In this document: in pieces, positions 24,659 to 33,703 of the stretch
Position numbering within the stretch: the stretch's first letter is position 1
Layout of the letters: every line of letters begins with the position of its first letter
NCBI RefSeq assembly: GCF_003462685.1
Contig: NZ_QRVE01000004.1
Location: 1-64,000, forward strand
Direction: 5' to 3'
DNA from: Collinsella sp. AF23-4AC
GTDB taxonomy: Bacteria; Actinomycetota; Coriobacteriia; Coriobacteriales; Coriobacteriaceae
DNA: 64,000 nucleotides
Notes under the pieces: model-generated
What the model was told of the DNA's origin: nothing
Database searches by the model: none
Seen by the model: the letters and a program-made list of their open reading frames with translations, nothing else
Translations under genes and position numbers: made by a program

Positions 24659-25846
24659 TTAGTCAAGCAAAAGCAATCGTTTGTAGACATCGAGGCCTTT
24701 GAGTAGGATTTCCTCGTCGAAGAGCATACTATCGGTATGCAGAGCGCTTGTGGCATAGGCGGGGCAGCCATCCGAATCACTCGGGTTGTCTTGGTCCTCT
24801 GGCATACCCGTGCCCAGCAGGAAAAATACGCCCGGCAGATGACGTTGATAGAACGCGAAATCCTCGGCAATCAGCAGCGGCTCGTCCACGAGCTGTAACT
24901 CGGGCAGAGCAGGCGCGATTCGATCAAACAACTCGGGGTCGTTGTCGACCGGCGGATAGCCCTCGGCAAAGTCGAGATCGTACGTGCAGCCCGTTGCAGT
25001 GCATGCCTCATCAAGCACGCGGCGCACACCCTCGCGTGCACGGTCGAACATGCCGTCCGTAAACACACGCAAGCTGCCGGCCACATGGGCCTCCCCCGCC
25101 ACCGCGTTGCAGACGGTACCGGCCTGCAGCAGGCCAAACTTGCCGATACAGGGCTCGTCGGTGCCCAGTTCGTCCATCAGCTCGCGCTCGGTAACCAAAA
25201 ACTTCGCTGCCGCCAACGCGGCATCGTGTGACTCCTCAACCGGCACACCATAGGTCTTAGCAATATGGATACTCGTACCGTGAATATGGATATGCGTCTC
25301 GCTCGAACGCGCCAGCAGCGGACCAGAACAACTCGCCAGCGTGCCGGCAGACAGATCGGGCCACACATGGAAGCCAAAAATGCGGTCGGCCCCATAGCGC
25401 TCGAACACACCACTCTCGCATACCGTCTTGGCACCACCGGTCGTTTCCTCGGCCGGCTGGAACACAAAAAGCACGTTGCGTTTAAGTGAACCCGGCTGCT
25501 CGCGAATCGTGCGGTCGACATACGTCGCGGCGGCGAGCGCCATGGCCATGTGTCCGTCGTGCCCGCAAGCGTGCATCTTGCCGGGATGAGACGAGGCGAA
25601 GGCCGTACCCGTCGCCTCGGCAATGGGCAGCGCATCCATATCCGCACGAATCGCCGTGGCATGCGTGGCACCAACGCCAGCGTCAAAGAAAGCGCAGACG
25701 CAGCTGGGGCACGGATGGGTCACCTCGCAGGCAAGCGACGCCAACACGCCCTCGATATAGGCAATAGTCTGCGGAAGATCGAAGTCGAGCTCCGGGATCC
25801 TGTGCAAGTCGCGCCGATAGCGACGGAGTTCTTGGAGCTCGGTCAT
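24659..25846 (-). CDS. M20 family amidohydrolase / deacylase
   Basis: 395-residue metallopeptidase-fold hydrolase (M20D). Motifs: RRDLHRIPELDFDLP near residue 10, IRADMDALP near 80, the metal-binding MHACGHDGHMAMA near 105, and EETTGGAK near 140. The start MTELQELRR follows GAAAGGAACC. It diverges from the riboswitch-controlled lysine operon, which contains the acetyltransferase dapH; a role as N-acetyl-diaminopimelate deacetylase is therefore attractive, but IAA-amino-acid or general N-acyl hydrolase activity is equally consistent. Confidence 0.85.
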   Translation of the reverse strand: MTELQELRRYRRDLHRIPELDFDLPQTIAYIEGVLASLACEVTHPCPSCVCAFFDAGVGATHATAIRADMDALPIAEATGTAFASSHPGKMHACGHDGHMAMALAAATYVDRTIREQPGSLKRNVLFVFQPAEETTGGAKTVCESGVFERYGADRIFGFHVWPDLSAGTLASCSGPLLARSSETHIHIHGTSIHIAKTYGVPVEESHDAALAAAKFLVTERELMDELGTDEPCIGKFGLLQAGTVCNAVAGEAHVAGSLRVFTDGMFDRAREGVRRVLDEACTATGCTYDLDFAEGYPPVDNDPELFDRIAPALPELQLVDEPLLIAEDFAFYQRHLPGVFFLLGTGMPEDQDNPSDSDGCPAYATSALHTDSMLFDEEILLKGLDVYKRLLLLD

Positions 25847-25997
25847 AGAGGTTCCTTTCATTGGTGTGCGCCGGTTGCTATCTATTGTGCCGCAAGATTG
25901 CCATACCCTTATTTCCAGCATATCCCTGCATTTTTTAAACGTTATATACGAATACTCTTGTTTGGTAAAGTGCAACGTGGTAGGGTCGTTACCACTT

Positions 25998-26156
25998 GAT
26001 AGAGGCGCGGGCACGAAGAACCGCGGGCGAGCCGGCAGGCTTTGACCCCGTGGGGAGGCGAAACCCGCCGAACTGGGTTTTCGGGCACGAACAACCTGGT
26101 GGGCCTGTGGGAAACACCCACAGGACTGTCTGCAGCAATGCGGGAGCGCTATCCGG
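25998..26156 (+). promoter_or_regulatory. lysine riboswitch (L box)
   Basis: All conserved blocks of the lysine riboswitch occur in order: GATAGAGGCGCG at 25998, a G/A-rich internal loop, GGGGAGGCGAAACCCGCCGA, CTGG, GGACTGTC and GGAGCGCTATC near 26143-26153. It stands about 70 nt upstream of lysA::dapA. No U-run terminator is visible. GGATAGCG (26204-26211), next to the start codon region, is complementary to the 3' P1 strand CGCTATCC (26147-26154), and a second CGCTAT is at 26169-26174, so control of translation by alternative pairing is likely. Confidence 0.93.
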
Positions 26157-26224
26157 ACATTGGGTCCACGCTATGCGGATTCGATGCGCAGATGGCGCCG
26201 TCTGGATAGCGAGGTTTACGGGAC

Positions 26225-28534
26225 ATGGCATTGACCCCCAACGAGGCATATGCGGCCAAGCAGCCGTTTGTGGACAAGGAGACGCTCGAGCATATCGTCG
26301 AGCAGTTCCCCACGCCGTTTCATCTATACGACGAGGCGGGCATCCGCCGCAACATGCAAGAAGTGCGCGACGCCTTTGCATGGAACCCGGGCTTTAAGGA
26401 ATACTTTGCCGTCAAGGCCAACCCCAACCCGGCGCTCATCTCCATTCTCAACGAATACGGCTGCGGCTGCGATTGCTCGAGCTATACCGAGCTCATGATT
26501 GCCCGCTCGCTGGGTATCACGGGACACGACATCATGTTCTCGTCCAACGATACGCCGGCTGCCGACTTTGAGCTCGCCGACAAACTGGGTGCCATCGTCA
26601 ACTTTGACGACATCAGCCACATCGAGTTCTTTGAGCACGTTGCGGGGCCAATCCCCAAGACGGTCAGTTGCCGCTTTAATCCAGGCGGCTTGTTCCAGCT
26701 CTCCAACGGCATCATGGACAATCCGGGCGACTCCAAGTACGGCATGACCACCGAGCAGCTCTTCGAGGCCTTCCGCACGCTCAAGGCCAAGGGCGCCGAG
26801 CGCTTTGGCATCCACGCATTCCTTGCCAGCAACACCGTCACCAACGACTACTACCCCAAGCTCGCGCGCATCCTCTTTGAGCTTGCCGTGCGCCTGGAGC
26901 GCGAGACCGGCGCACACGTCGCCTTCATCAACCTATCCGGCGGCGTCGGTATCCCCTACCTGCCCGAGCAGCAGGCCAACGACATCCACGCCATCGGTGA
27001 AGGGGTGCACACGGCCTACGACGAGATTCTGGTTCCCGCCGGCATGGGCGATGTGGCAATCTGTACCGAGATGGGCCGCTTTATGATGGGCCCCTATGGG
27101 TGCCTGGTCACCAAGACCATCCATGAGAAGCAGATCTACAAGGACTATATCGGCGTGGACGCCAGTGCCGTTGACCTTATTCGTCCCGCCATGTATGGCG
27201 CCTACCACCACATTACGGTGATGGGCCAGCCGGGTGGTGACGACAAGACCACAGCGCCCGCTACGGACACCTACGACATCACGGGCAACCTATGCGAGAA
27301 CAACGACAAGTTCGCTATCGATCGCAAGCTGCCGCATATCGACATGGGTGACCTGCTTGTAATCCACGATACCGGCGCGCATGGCTATTCCATGGGCTAC
27401 AACTACAACGGACGGCTGCGCTCCGCCGAGGTCCTGCTGCGCCCCGATGGCTCGGCCGACCTCATTCGTCGCGCCGAGCGCCCGGGCGACTACTTTGCCA
27501 CGCTCGACGTGCTGCCGTGCGGCCGCGAGCTGCTGGCAAAGTCGCGCGCCGAAAGCGCCCGTCGCCGTGCCCAGGACGAACGCCTGGCCGTCGCCGCCCA
27601 ATGGAACAAACGCATCCAGATCGCGGAGGCGAAGGAGAAGAACATGGATATCCGCAATCTCGAGGGCTCAATCGTCGCCCTTGTCACGCCGTTTAAAAAG
27701 GACGGCAGTGTCGACTTTGACGCGCTTGAGCGCCTTATCGATTTCCACCTGCAAAATGGCACTGACGCCATCCTCACCCTGGGCACCACCGGAGAGAGCG
27801 CCACGATGACCGATGACGAAGACAACTCCGTCGTCGCCGCCGTTGTCAAGCATGTTGCAGGACGCGTCCCCGTCATCGCCGGCTCGGGCTCCAACTCCAC
27901 GCAAACCATGCTCACCAAGTCGCTCACTTACCAAGGCCTGGGCGCCGACGGCCTGCTGCTCATTACCCCCTACTACAACAAGTCTAACGAAGAGGGCATC
28001 TACCAGCACTTTAAGACCGTCGCCGATGCCGTGGACATCCCCTGCATCCTGTACAACATCCCCGGCCGCTGTGGCTGCGGTATCAGCGAGCGCAACGTAG
28101 AGCGCTTGGCCGCGCACCCCAACATCATCGGCATCAAGGAGGCCTCGGGCAACGTCGCCTACGCGGCCAAGATCGCCCACCTGCTGTCAGACGACTTCCG
28201 CATGTACTCGGGCGAGGATGCACTCACCGTGCCGCTCATGAGCCTAGGCGCTTCGGGTACCATCAGCGTGTGGGCCGACGTACAGCCGCAGCTCGTGCAC
28301 GACATGTGCCGCGCTTATCTGGACGGCGACGTAGCGCGCGCCCGCGATATCCAGATTGCCGCACAACCGCTCATCAACGCCCTCTTTAGCGAGGTCAACC
28401 CCATCCCCGTTAAGGAAGCGCTCGCCCAGATGGGCATGATCGAGGCAAACTACCGCATGCCGCTGTGCCCCATGGCAGACGACACGCGCTCCGCACTTAC
28501 CGATGCTCTGAAGGGAGCTGGTCTGCTTGATTAA
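26225..28534 (+). CDS. lysA-dapA: fused diaminopimelate decarboxylase and dihydrodipicolinate synthase
   Basis: One uninterrupted 769-residue frame. Residues 1 to about 425 are LysA (PLP-dependent): YFAVKANPNP with the Schiff-base Lys, LSGGVGIPY, ICTEMGRFMMGPYG, GNLCENNDKFA with the active-site Cys, and GYNYNGRLRSAEVLL. A charged helical linker follows. Residues 474-769 are DapA: IVALVTPFKKDG, TGESATM, ITPYYNK, YNIPGRCG and GIKEASGN with the Schiff-base Lys. An internal ATG at 27644 with AAGGAG 6 bases upstream could also give free DapA. The two enzymes are the last and the first steps of DAP/lysine synthesis. Under the lysine riboswitch. Confidence 0.9.
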   Translation: MALTPNEAYAAKQPFVDKETLEHIVEQFPTPFHLYDEAGIRRNMQEVRDAFAWNPGFKEYFAVKANPNPALISILNEYGCGCDCSSYTELMIARSLGITGHDIMFSSNDTPAADFELADKLGAIVNFDDISHIEFFEHVAGPIPKTVSCRFNPGGLFQLSNGIMDNPGDSKYGMTTEQLFEAFRTLKAKGAERFGIHAFLASNTVTNDYYPKLARILFELAVRLERETGAHVAFINLSGGVGIPYLPEQQANDIHAIGEGVHTAYDEILVPAGMGDVAICTEMGRFMMGPYGCLVTKTIHEKQIYKDYIGVDASAVDLIRPAMYGAYHHITVMGQPGGDDKTTAPATDTYDITGNLCENNDKFAIDRKLPHIDMGDLLVIHDTGAHGYSMGYNYNGRLRSAEVLLRPDGSADLIRRAERPGDYFATLDVLPCGRELLAKSRAESARRRAQDERLAVAAQWNKRIQIAEAKEKNMDIRNLEGSIVALVTPFKKDGSVDFDALERLIDFHLQNGTDAILTLGTTGESATMTDDEDNSVVAAVVKHVAGRVPVIAGSGSNSTQTMLTKSLTYQGLGADGLLLITPYYNKSNEEGIYQHFKTVADAVDIPCILYNIPGRCGCGISERNVERLAAHPNIIGIKEASGNVAYAAKIAHLLSDDFRMYSGEDALTVPLMSLGASGTISVWADVQPQLVHDMCRAYLDGDVARARDIQIAAQPLINALFSEVNPIPVKEALAQMGMIEANYRMPLCPMADDTRSALTDALKGAGLLD

Positions 28535-29267
28535 GACCGTCATTATGGGAACGGGCCGCATGGGCTCGCTCATCCGCACTACCGCCGAGGGCATTGTCGA
28601 CGCCGCCGGTCAGCCCGTTTTTGATATCGTGGCCCAGATTGGCTTCGATTTGAGCGAGCTCGAAAACGCACCGGCTGCCGATGTGATTATCGACTTCTCG
28701 AACGTCGTGACCTTCGATGCCGTCGTCTCCTATGTCGAGCGCACGGGCGCCGCACTCGTTTCCGGCACCACGGGCTATTCACCTGAGCAAATGGACCGCC
28801 TGCGTGAGCTGGGCCAGAACACCCGCGTTATGCACTCGGGCAATTACTCCATCGGCATCGCAGCCCTGCGTCATCTAGTGGCCCAGGCCACACGCGAGCT
28901 GCCCGGCTTTGACTGCGAGATCGTCGAGACGCACCACAACCAAAAGGTCGACGCCCCGAGCGGCACCGCCAAGCTACTGCTCGACGCCGTCGTCGAAGCT
29001 GAACCCGAGGCAGGCTACCACCCCGTCTATGGCCGCGAGGGCATGTGCGGCGCGCGTGGCCCCAAGGAGATCGGAATGCACTCGCTGCGCGGCGGCACCG
29101 TCGCCGGCGTGCACGAGGTTAGTTTCTTTGGCCAGGACGAGGAGGTCACGCTCACCCACCGCGCCACGAGCCGTCAGATCTTTGTCAACGGCGCCTTGGC
29201 AGCCGCGCAGAAGCTCGTCACCCACGAACCCGGCTTCTATACGTTCGACAAGGTCATGTTTGCCTAA
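28527..29267 (+). CDS. dapB: dihydrodipicolinate reductase
   Basis: 246 residues, normal for DapB. The N-terminal nucleotide-binding site is VIMGTGRMGSLI (6-17); the HHNQKVDAPSGTA motif near residue 138 carries the catalytic region. The start is a TTG that overlaps the preceding stop by 8 bases, with AAGGGAG upstream, so translation is coupled to lysA::dapA. It reduces the DapA product with NAD(P)H. Confidence 0.93.
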   Translation: MIKTVIMGTGRMGSLIRTTAEGIVDAAGQPVFDIVAQIGFDLSELENAPAADVIIDFSNVVTFDAVVSYVERTGAALVSGTTGYSPEQMDRLRELGQNTRVMHSGNYSIGIAALRHLVAQATRELPGFDCEIVETHHNQKVDAPSGTAKLLLDAVVEAEPEAGYHPVYGREGMCGARGPKEIGMHSLRGGTVAGVHEVSFFGQDEEVTLTHRATSRQIFVNGALAAAQKLVTHEPGFYTFDKVMFA

Positions 29268-29306
29268 CCGGGTATCAACCGAATCCACCCAAAGGAGAGA
29301 TAGCAA

Positions 29307-30026
29307 ATGAGCAACGCAGCCGAGATGGATGCACAAGAGATTATCAACTACATCGCCACCGCGCCCAAAAAGACGCCCGTCAAGCTGTACGTGCGCGAGA
29401 AGCCGGGCATGAAGGTTGCCTGGGGCAACGCACATGTCTACGGCGGTCGTCGTGGCAAGACCGTCTTTGGCGACTGGGATGAGCTTAAGGCCATCCTCGA
29501 TGCCAATGCCGATTCCATCGATTACTACGACGTTGAAAACGATTGCCGCAACTCCGCCGTGCCCATGCTCGACCTTAAGGGCATCAACGCCCGCATCGAG
29601 CCGGGCGCGATCATCCGCGACCGCGTCGAGATCGGCGACCGTGCCGTCATCATGATGGGCGCCATCATCAACATCGGCTCCGTTATCGGCGAGGGTTCCA
29701 TGATCGATATGGGCGCCGTGCTGGGCGGTCGCGCCACCGTGGGCAAGAACTGCCACATCGGCGCCGGCACCGTGCTGGCAGGCGTTGTGGAGCCCGCCAG
29801 TGCCACGCCCGTCATCATCGAGGACGATGTCATGATCGGCGCAAACGCCGTGGTCCTGGAGGGCGTGCGCGTGGGCAAGGGCGCTGTCGTTGCCGCCGGC
29901 GCCGTGTGCGTCGAGGACGTCCCCGCCGGCGCCGTCGTGGCCGGTGTCCCCGCCCGCGTCATCAAGATGCGCGACGAGAAGACCGACAGCAAGACCGGCC
30001 TGGAAGAGGGCCTGCGCCAGCTTTAA
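29307..30026 (+). CDS. dapH: tetrahydrodipicolinate N-acetyltransferase
   Basis: 239 residues: an N-terminal helical domain ([18 protein letters not shown]) followed by a left-handed parallel beta-helix of hexapeptide repeats ([22 protein letters not shown] and further) and a C-terminal [12 protein letters not shown]. This is the DapH/DapD acetyl-type class, which commits the pathway to the acetylase branch. AAAGGAGAG precedes the ATG. The acetyl branch requires an aminotransferase and a deacetylase; candidates at 33704 and 24659 are nearby. Confidence 0.92.
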   Translation: MSNAAEMDAQEIINYIATAPKKTPVKLYVREKPGMKVAWGNAHVYGGRRGKTVFGDWDELKAILDANADSIDYYDVENDCRNSAVPMLDLKGINARIEPGAIIRDRVEIGDRAVIMMGAIINIGSVIGEGSMIDMGAVLGGRATVGKNCHIGAGTVLAGVVEPASATPVIIEDDVMIGANAVVLEGVRVGKGAVVAAGAVCVEDVPAGAVVAGVPARVIKMRDEKTDSKTGLEEGLRQL

Positions 30027-30031
30027 TAGTT

Positions 30032-30056
30032 ACGCGGTTTTGACAAACCGCGTTTT
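30032..30056 (+). terminator. intrinsic terminator of the dap operon
   Basis: ACGCGGTTT and AAACCGCGT form a 9-bp stem with a 4-base loop followed by TTTT, 6 bp past the dapH stop codon. Confidence 0.8.
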
Positions 30057-30098
30057 CGCTGACTTATGCTCAACCAGTAGCGTAATTCAGCCCCAAGT

Positions 30099-30142
30099 AA
30101 AAAGGCCGAAGCCCTCATCCGGGGCTTCGGCCTTTATTTTTT
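30099..30142. terminator. second, bidirectional terminator between dapH and the nucleoid protein gene
   Basis: AAAAAGGCCGAAGCCC pairs with GGGCTTCGGCCTTTA and has A and T runs on both sides, so it can serve dapH from the left and the convergent nucleoid protein gene from the right. Confidence 0.88.
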
Positions 30143-30160
30143 GCAGCGTCCAAGCGCAGT

Positions 30161-31165
30161 TTATCGATTCTCAATTGACCCGATATTCTTGAGTTCGATG
30201 GAGATGAGGCCGTTGGGCTCATTGACGAACTCGATGTACTCGGAGTTCGAACCCATCTCGGCCGGGAAGCTGATCTCGATGCCCGTGTCGGTACGGATCT
30301 TGTGATTGCGCACGGCCGCGCGCTCAACTTGCTTGCGCTCCACGGGAACGCGCTCAGGCACCTTCTCCTCAGTCAGTGCCGCGCGCACGCTCTCCTTGAT
30401 AACCGGTTCGTCCTCAAAGACCTCATCGACGATATCCCAAGGCGGCAGCTCCTCGTCATCCTCGACTTTCTCGGCAACGGCAGCCTTGACCTTGGCGAGC
30501 GCCACGGCCGTATTGGCACCGTGCTCCTCGGCGACTTCCTCGACCACGCGCGTCACGGTGTCGATGACCTCCTTGCCCGACACGCCCGTATCGCACTGCA
30601 GCAGACCGTCGGGAATGAGCATACGGTCTTCGCCGGCAATCTTGCGCTTCTTGTCCACGTAACCGATCTCCATGGTGCTCGCACGCACGATGGCATAGCT
30701 CGGCACCTTTTGCGAGGGGTTTGGCAGAATAGCGTAGTGGCGCGCGATGTCGTTGCGCACCTCCCCCTCCTCGCGGCCCACCTCGTGCATAAAGGCCTGT
30801 TTGGAGCCCAGCAGCATCACGGCAAACCAGCGGGCATCCTCGTCGTCGTCAAAGTCGGCCACGAGCACATCGGTGGACTCGGCTTTTTCGGCCTTGGTAA
30901 GCTCGGAGGAAATGAACTCCGCAATCTGCTGCGACAGGTCTACGAACTCGCGCTCGCCAAAGAAATAGCCCTTGAGCTCGCCGCCAAACGCAGAGTTCTC
31001 GGCAAACGTGGCGCGCTTATTGTCGGCCGAGGTTCGTGCGCGGCGCAGATGCGTGGTCACAAAGTTGCGCACGGTACGGCTCTCGATATCGAGCTCGCGC
31101 TGGCTCATGACGTTGACGGCAGAGTCAAAGTCCAGGATATGCAGAATCGCGTGATTGATTTTCAT
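30161..31165 (-). CDS. nucleoid-associated protein (NA37/YejK family)
   Basis: 334 residues of the 37-kDa nucleoid-associated family. The N-terminal INHAILHILDFDS and the middle VADFDDDEDARWFAVMLL fit family members. The start MKINHAIL is chosen because homologues start there, and a GGA lies 8 bases upstream; an earlier ATG is 9 bases ahead. Acidic C-terminal third. Presumed to bind DNA at low abundance; no direct role in neighbouring genes. Confidence 0.78.
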   Translation of the reverse strand: MKINHAILHILDFDSAVNVMSQRELDIESRTVRNFVTTHLRRARTSADNKRATFAENSAFGGELKGYFFGEREFVDLSQQIAEFISSELTKAEKAESTDVLVADFDDDEDARWFAVMLLGSKQAFMHEVGREEGEVRNDIARHYAILPNPSQKVPSYAIVRASTMEIGYVDKKRKIAGEDRMLIPDGLLQCDTGVSGKEVIDTVTRVVEEVAEEHGANTAVALAKVKAAVAEKVEDDEELPPWDIVDEVFEDEPVIKESVRAALTEEKVPERVPVERKQVERAAVRNHKIRTDTGIEISFPAEMGSNSEYIEFVNEPNGLISIELKNIGSIENR

Positions 31166-31245
31166 ATACGGCATTCCGTTCTAGATCGATTTCGGCACGA
31201 ACCAGTATAGCGGTCGAGCCCGCCCCAGGCGCATCGAAGCTTGAT

Positions 31246-31272
31246 GCATCGGGGACAGGTTGCTTTGCACCA
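31246..31272 (+). repeat. 27-bp direct repeat, left copy (GGGGACAGGTT family)
   Basis: GCATCGGGGACAGGTTGCTT followed by TGCACCA. It matches 24 of 27 bases with the copy at 32459-32485 in the same orientation; the pair brackets the Mbeg1-like gene. Confidence 0.8.
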
Positions 31273-31276
31273 ATGG

Positions 31277-32437
31277 TTAGCGCAGGAGCTCGGACTGCCA
31301 AGCCTCGAGCTGTTCTGCCAAACTCTTGCCGGCAGCGGGCATGTCGATCTGAGGTCGTTTGGGCAGCAGTGCGCATTTAAGGATTGCCGCGATGGTCTGC
31401 GAGACAAAGCGTCGCGTATCCTCGTCAAAGCCTTGCGCAGCCTGGAGCATCACGGGCAGGCTCTCGCGCAGATTTCCGGCGATATCCGCAAACCGCTCAG
31501 CACCCGTAGCCTCAAACACGGAGAACAACGCATCTACAAAACGCTCGCGCTCGCTAGGTGACACTGCAAGCAACATCTCGCGAATGGAGCCATCAACGTA
31601 TCGAGCACCGGCGGACAGGCGCTCACAGTACACGAAGTCGCGACCATCAACCACCCAGCTAAAGGGATTATGCTGCAGCAGGCTGAACTCGGTGCTCTCA
31701 ACGATGGCATAGTCCTCCTGTGTCTCGAACATCATGCCAAAGATCGACGACCGAGGTAGCGTCTTGTCGATTCGACCGGAAAGATCGGCAAAGGCGTTGC
31801 CGTTCAGAAACTCCTCGACGAAGCCCGGACCATCATGGGAATACACCCGTTCAATTCGCTCACGGGCGACATCGGAACACATCGCTGCACCGTACACCGC
31901 AAGGTTTCCACCCTTGGAATGACCTCCGCACAAAAGCGGCCCGTCAATCGCATCCACCGCCTCGTCCACATAACGCGCCGCGGATTCCTGGGCCGGCACA
32001 GGACACCGGAATGCCATGTTAAAGTCCTCTTTCCAGCCCACAATCGTACTGTCGGTCCCCCGGAAGGAAAGATAACTAAACCCCGCCGGAAACCGGAACG
32101 CCATGGCTGCAAACTGCTCTGTCGCCACCACATCGCTCACGGCACGATAGCCGCAAACGCGCACGCCACGGTAACGAGGGCTTGCTGCCACGGCCTCCAA
32201 CAAGGCCCTGCTCCCCTCTGGGTCCCACAAGTCACCAATCATGTCCCGGTAGCACTCGGCACGCAGCAACTCGCGTACGTCTAGGCCCTGCCAGTCCGTC
32301 AGCTCCGCCATATCACCCGGCAAACGCAAATAGGACAACCACGCAAAGACCAGGCTATCCACCGCACAGAACGGCTGCTCCTCAAACGGATAAAACGCCG
32401 TCTGGGCATAGGTCAAAAAATTAGGCGAATCCGACAT
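31277..32437 (-). CDS. Mbeg1-like alpha/beta hydrolase
   Basis: 386 residues of the DUF2974/Mbeg1-like family. The nucleophile elbow is CGGHSKGGNLAVYG near residue 170 (GHSKG); FSYLSFRGTDSTIVGWKEDF near 120 and YSHDGPGF near 205 fit the fold. N-terminal TYAQTAFYPFEEQPFCAVDSL is the usual beginning. No signal peptide. Substrate unknown; lipase-like or esterase activity is the family guess. No ribosome binding site of note precedes the ATG except a short GGGAGGG. It is bracketed by two direct repeats. Confidence 0.78.
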   Translation of the reverse strand: MSDSPNFLTYAQTAFYPFEEQPFCAVDSLVFAWLSYLRLPGDMAELTDWQGLDVRELLRAECYRDMIGDLWDPEGSRALLEAVAASPRYRGVRVCGYRAVSDVVATEQFAAMAFRFPAGFSYLSFRGTDSTIVGWKEDFNMAFRCPVPAQESAARYVDEAVDAIDGPLLCGGHSKGGNLAVYGAAMCSDVARERIERVYSHDGPGFVEEFLNGNAFADLSGRIDKTLPRSSIFGMMFETQEDYAIVESTEFSLLQHNPFSWVVDGRDFVYCERLSAGARYVDGSIREMLLAVSPSERERFVDALFSVFEATGAERFADIAGNLRESLPVMLQAAQGFDEDTRRFVSQTIAAILKCALLPKRPQIDMPAAGKSLAEQLEAWQSELLR

Positions 32438-32458
32438 GGCCCTCCCATCAACTATGCT

Positions 32459-32485
32459 GCATTGGGGTCAGGTTACTTTGCACCA
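32459..32485 (+). repeat. 27-bp direct repeat, right copy (GGGGACAGGTT family)
   Basis: GCATTGGGGTCAGGTTACTT followed by TGCACCA; partner of 31246-31272 with three differences. It ends directly at the lactate dehydrogenase terminator. Confidence 0.8.
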
Positions 32486-32522
32486 AAAAGGCGCCCGGGC
32501 CGTGTGGGCTCAGACGCCTTCA
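32485..32522 (-). terminator. intrinsic terminator of ldh
   Basis: On the minus strand AAGGCGTCTGAGCCC pairs imperfectly with GGCCCGGGCGCCTT and a T run follows, 30 bp past the ldh stop codon. Confidence 0.75.
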
Positions 32523-32551
32523 TTGTAGCTTTTCGCTCTAGCGAGCTTGAT

Positions 32552-33502
32552 TTAGCAGGAGAAGTCGACGCCGTCGATGATGTCCTTGAGGGCCTTGGCG
32601 GAGGCGGTGAGCTCATGCTGTTCGTCATCGTTCAGCGGCACGGGGACGCGGCAGACAACGCCATCGCGGCCAACGACCGTCGGCATGGAGATAGCAAGAT
32701 CGGACAGACCGTACTCACCCACCATGAGCGAGGAAACGGGCAGAACAGTCTGCTCGTCGCGCATGACGGCAGTGCAGATGCGCTTGACGGCCATGGCGAC
32801 GCCGTAGTAGGTGGCGTGCTTCTTCTCGATGATGGTGTAAGCGGAGTTCTTGACGTCCTCGGCGATGCGCTTCTCGGCGGCCTCGTGCTCCAGGTGGCCG
32901 TGAAGCTCGCAGAAGGTGTTCAGCGGCACGCCGGCAACCTGGGCGCTGGACCAAGCGACAAACTCGGAGTCGCCGTGCTCGCCCATGACGTAGGCCTGAA
33001 CGTCGCGCGGATCGACCTCGACGTGGGCGCCGAGCATCTGCTGCAGACGACCGGTGTCGAGCACGGTGCCGGAGCCGATGACATGGCCCTCGGGCAGGCC
33101 GGACATCTTGATAGCGGCGTAGGTCAGCACGTCGACCGGGTTGGAGACGATGAGCAGAATGCCGTCAAAGCCGGACTTCTTAATCTCGGGGATAATGGAC
33201 TTGAAGATGTTGACGTTCTTGTTGACCAGGTCCAGGCGAGTCTCACCGGGCTTCTGGGCAGCGCCAGCGGTGACGACGATCATGGCGGCGTCGGCGACAT
33301 CGGAATAATCGCCGGCGTAGATCTTCATCGGCTCGGCAAACGTCATGCCGTGCGCGATATCCAGGGCCTCACCCTCGGCACGGTTCTTGTCCACGTCGAT
33401 GAGGACCATCTCGGAGAACAGACCACTCTGCATCAGTGCGAACGCCGAAGACGAACCGACGAAACCGCAGCCGACAATAGCGACCTTCTTCTCGTTAACC
33501 AT
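32552..33502 (-). CDS. ldh: L-lactate dehydrogenase
   Basis: 316 residues. Rossmann motif VAIVGCGFVGSSSAF (6-20), the specificity loop PGETRLDLVNKN near 90, VSNPVDVLTY near 124, and the active site GEHGDSEF near 178 with the catalytic His. It reduces pyruvate with NADH to L-lactate, regenerating NAD. The start MVNEKKVA follows GGGAGTTTCT; the longer frame is rejected because it runs into the upstream terminator. Alternative: the malate enzyme of the same fold, less likely with this active-site loop. Confidence 0.92.
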   Translation of the reverse strand: MVNEKKVAIVGCGFVGSSSAFALMQSGLFSEMVLIDVDKNRAEGEALDIAHGMTFAEPMKIYAGDYSDVADAAMIVVTAGAAQKPGETRLDLVNKNVNIFKSIIPEIKKSGFDGILLIVSNPVDVLTYAAIKMSGLPEGHVIGSGTVLDTGRLQQMLGAHVEVDPRDVQAYVMGEHGDSEFVAWSSAQVAGVPLNTFCELHGHLEHEAAEKRIAEDVKNSAYTIIEKKHATYYGVAMAVKRICTAVMRDEQTVLPVSSLMVGEYGLSDLAISMPTVVGRDGVVCRVPVPLNDDEQHELTASAKALKDIIDGVDFSC

Positions 33503-33524
33503 TAGAAACTCCCATCTCTCTCCA

Positions 33525-33560
33525 CAAACAAGCCGCCCGGGAACGACCCGAGCGGCTTGC
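33525..33560 (-). terminator. intrinsic terminator of the aminotransferase gene
   Basis: CAAGCCGCTCGGG pairs with CCCGGGCGGCTTG (one mismatch) and is followed by TTTGT on the minus strand, in the leader of ldh. Confidence 0.78.
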
Positions 33561-33703
33561 CGTAATCCCAATACATCCAATCGGGACTTTGATTATGCTC
33601 CTATTCGCAGCCAAAAATCGACCGTTTACCGAAATTGTTTGCAGTATTCGTAAAATAACTGCACGAAATCGGTTTCGAGCTATTGACGAGTCGAAATACC
33701 TTT

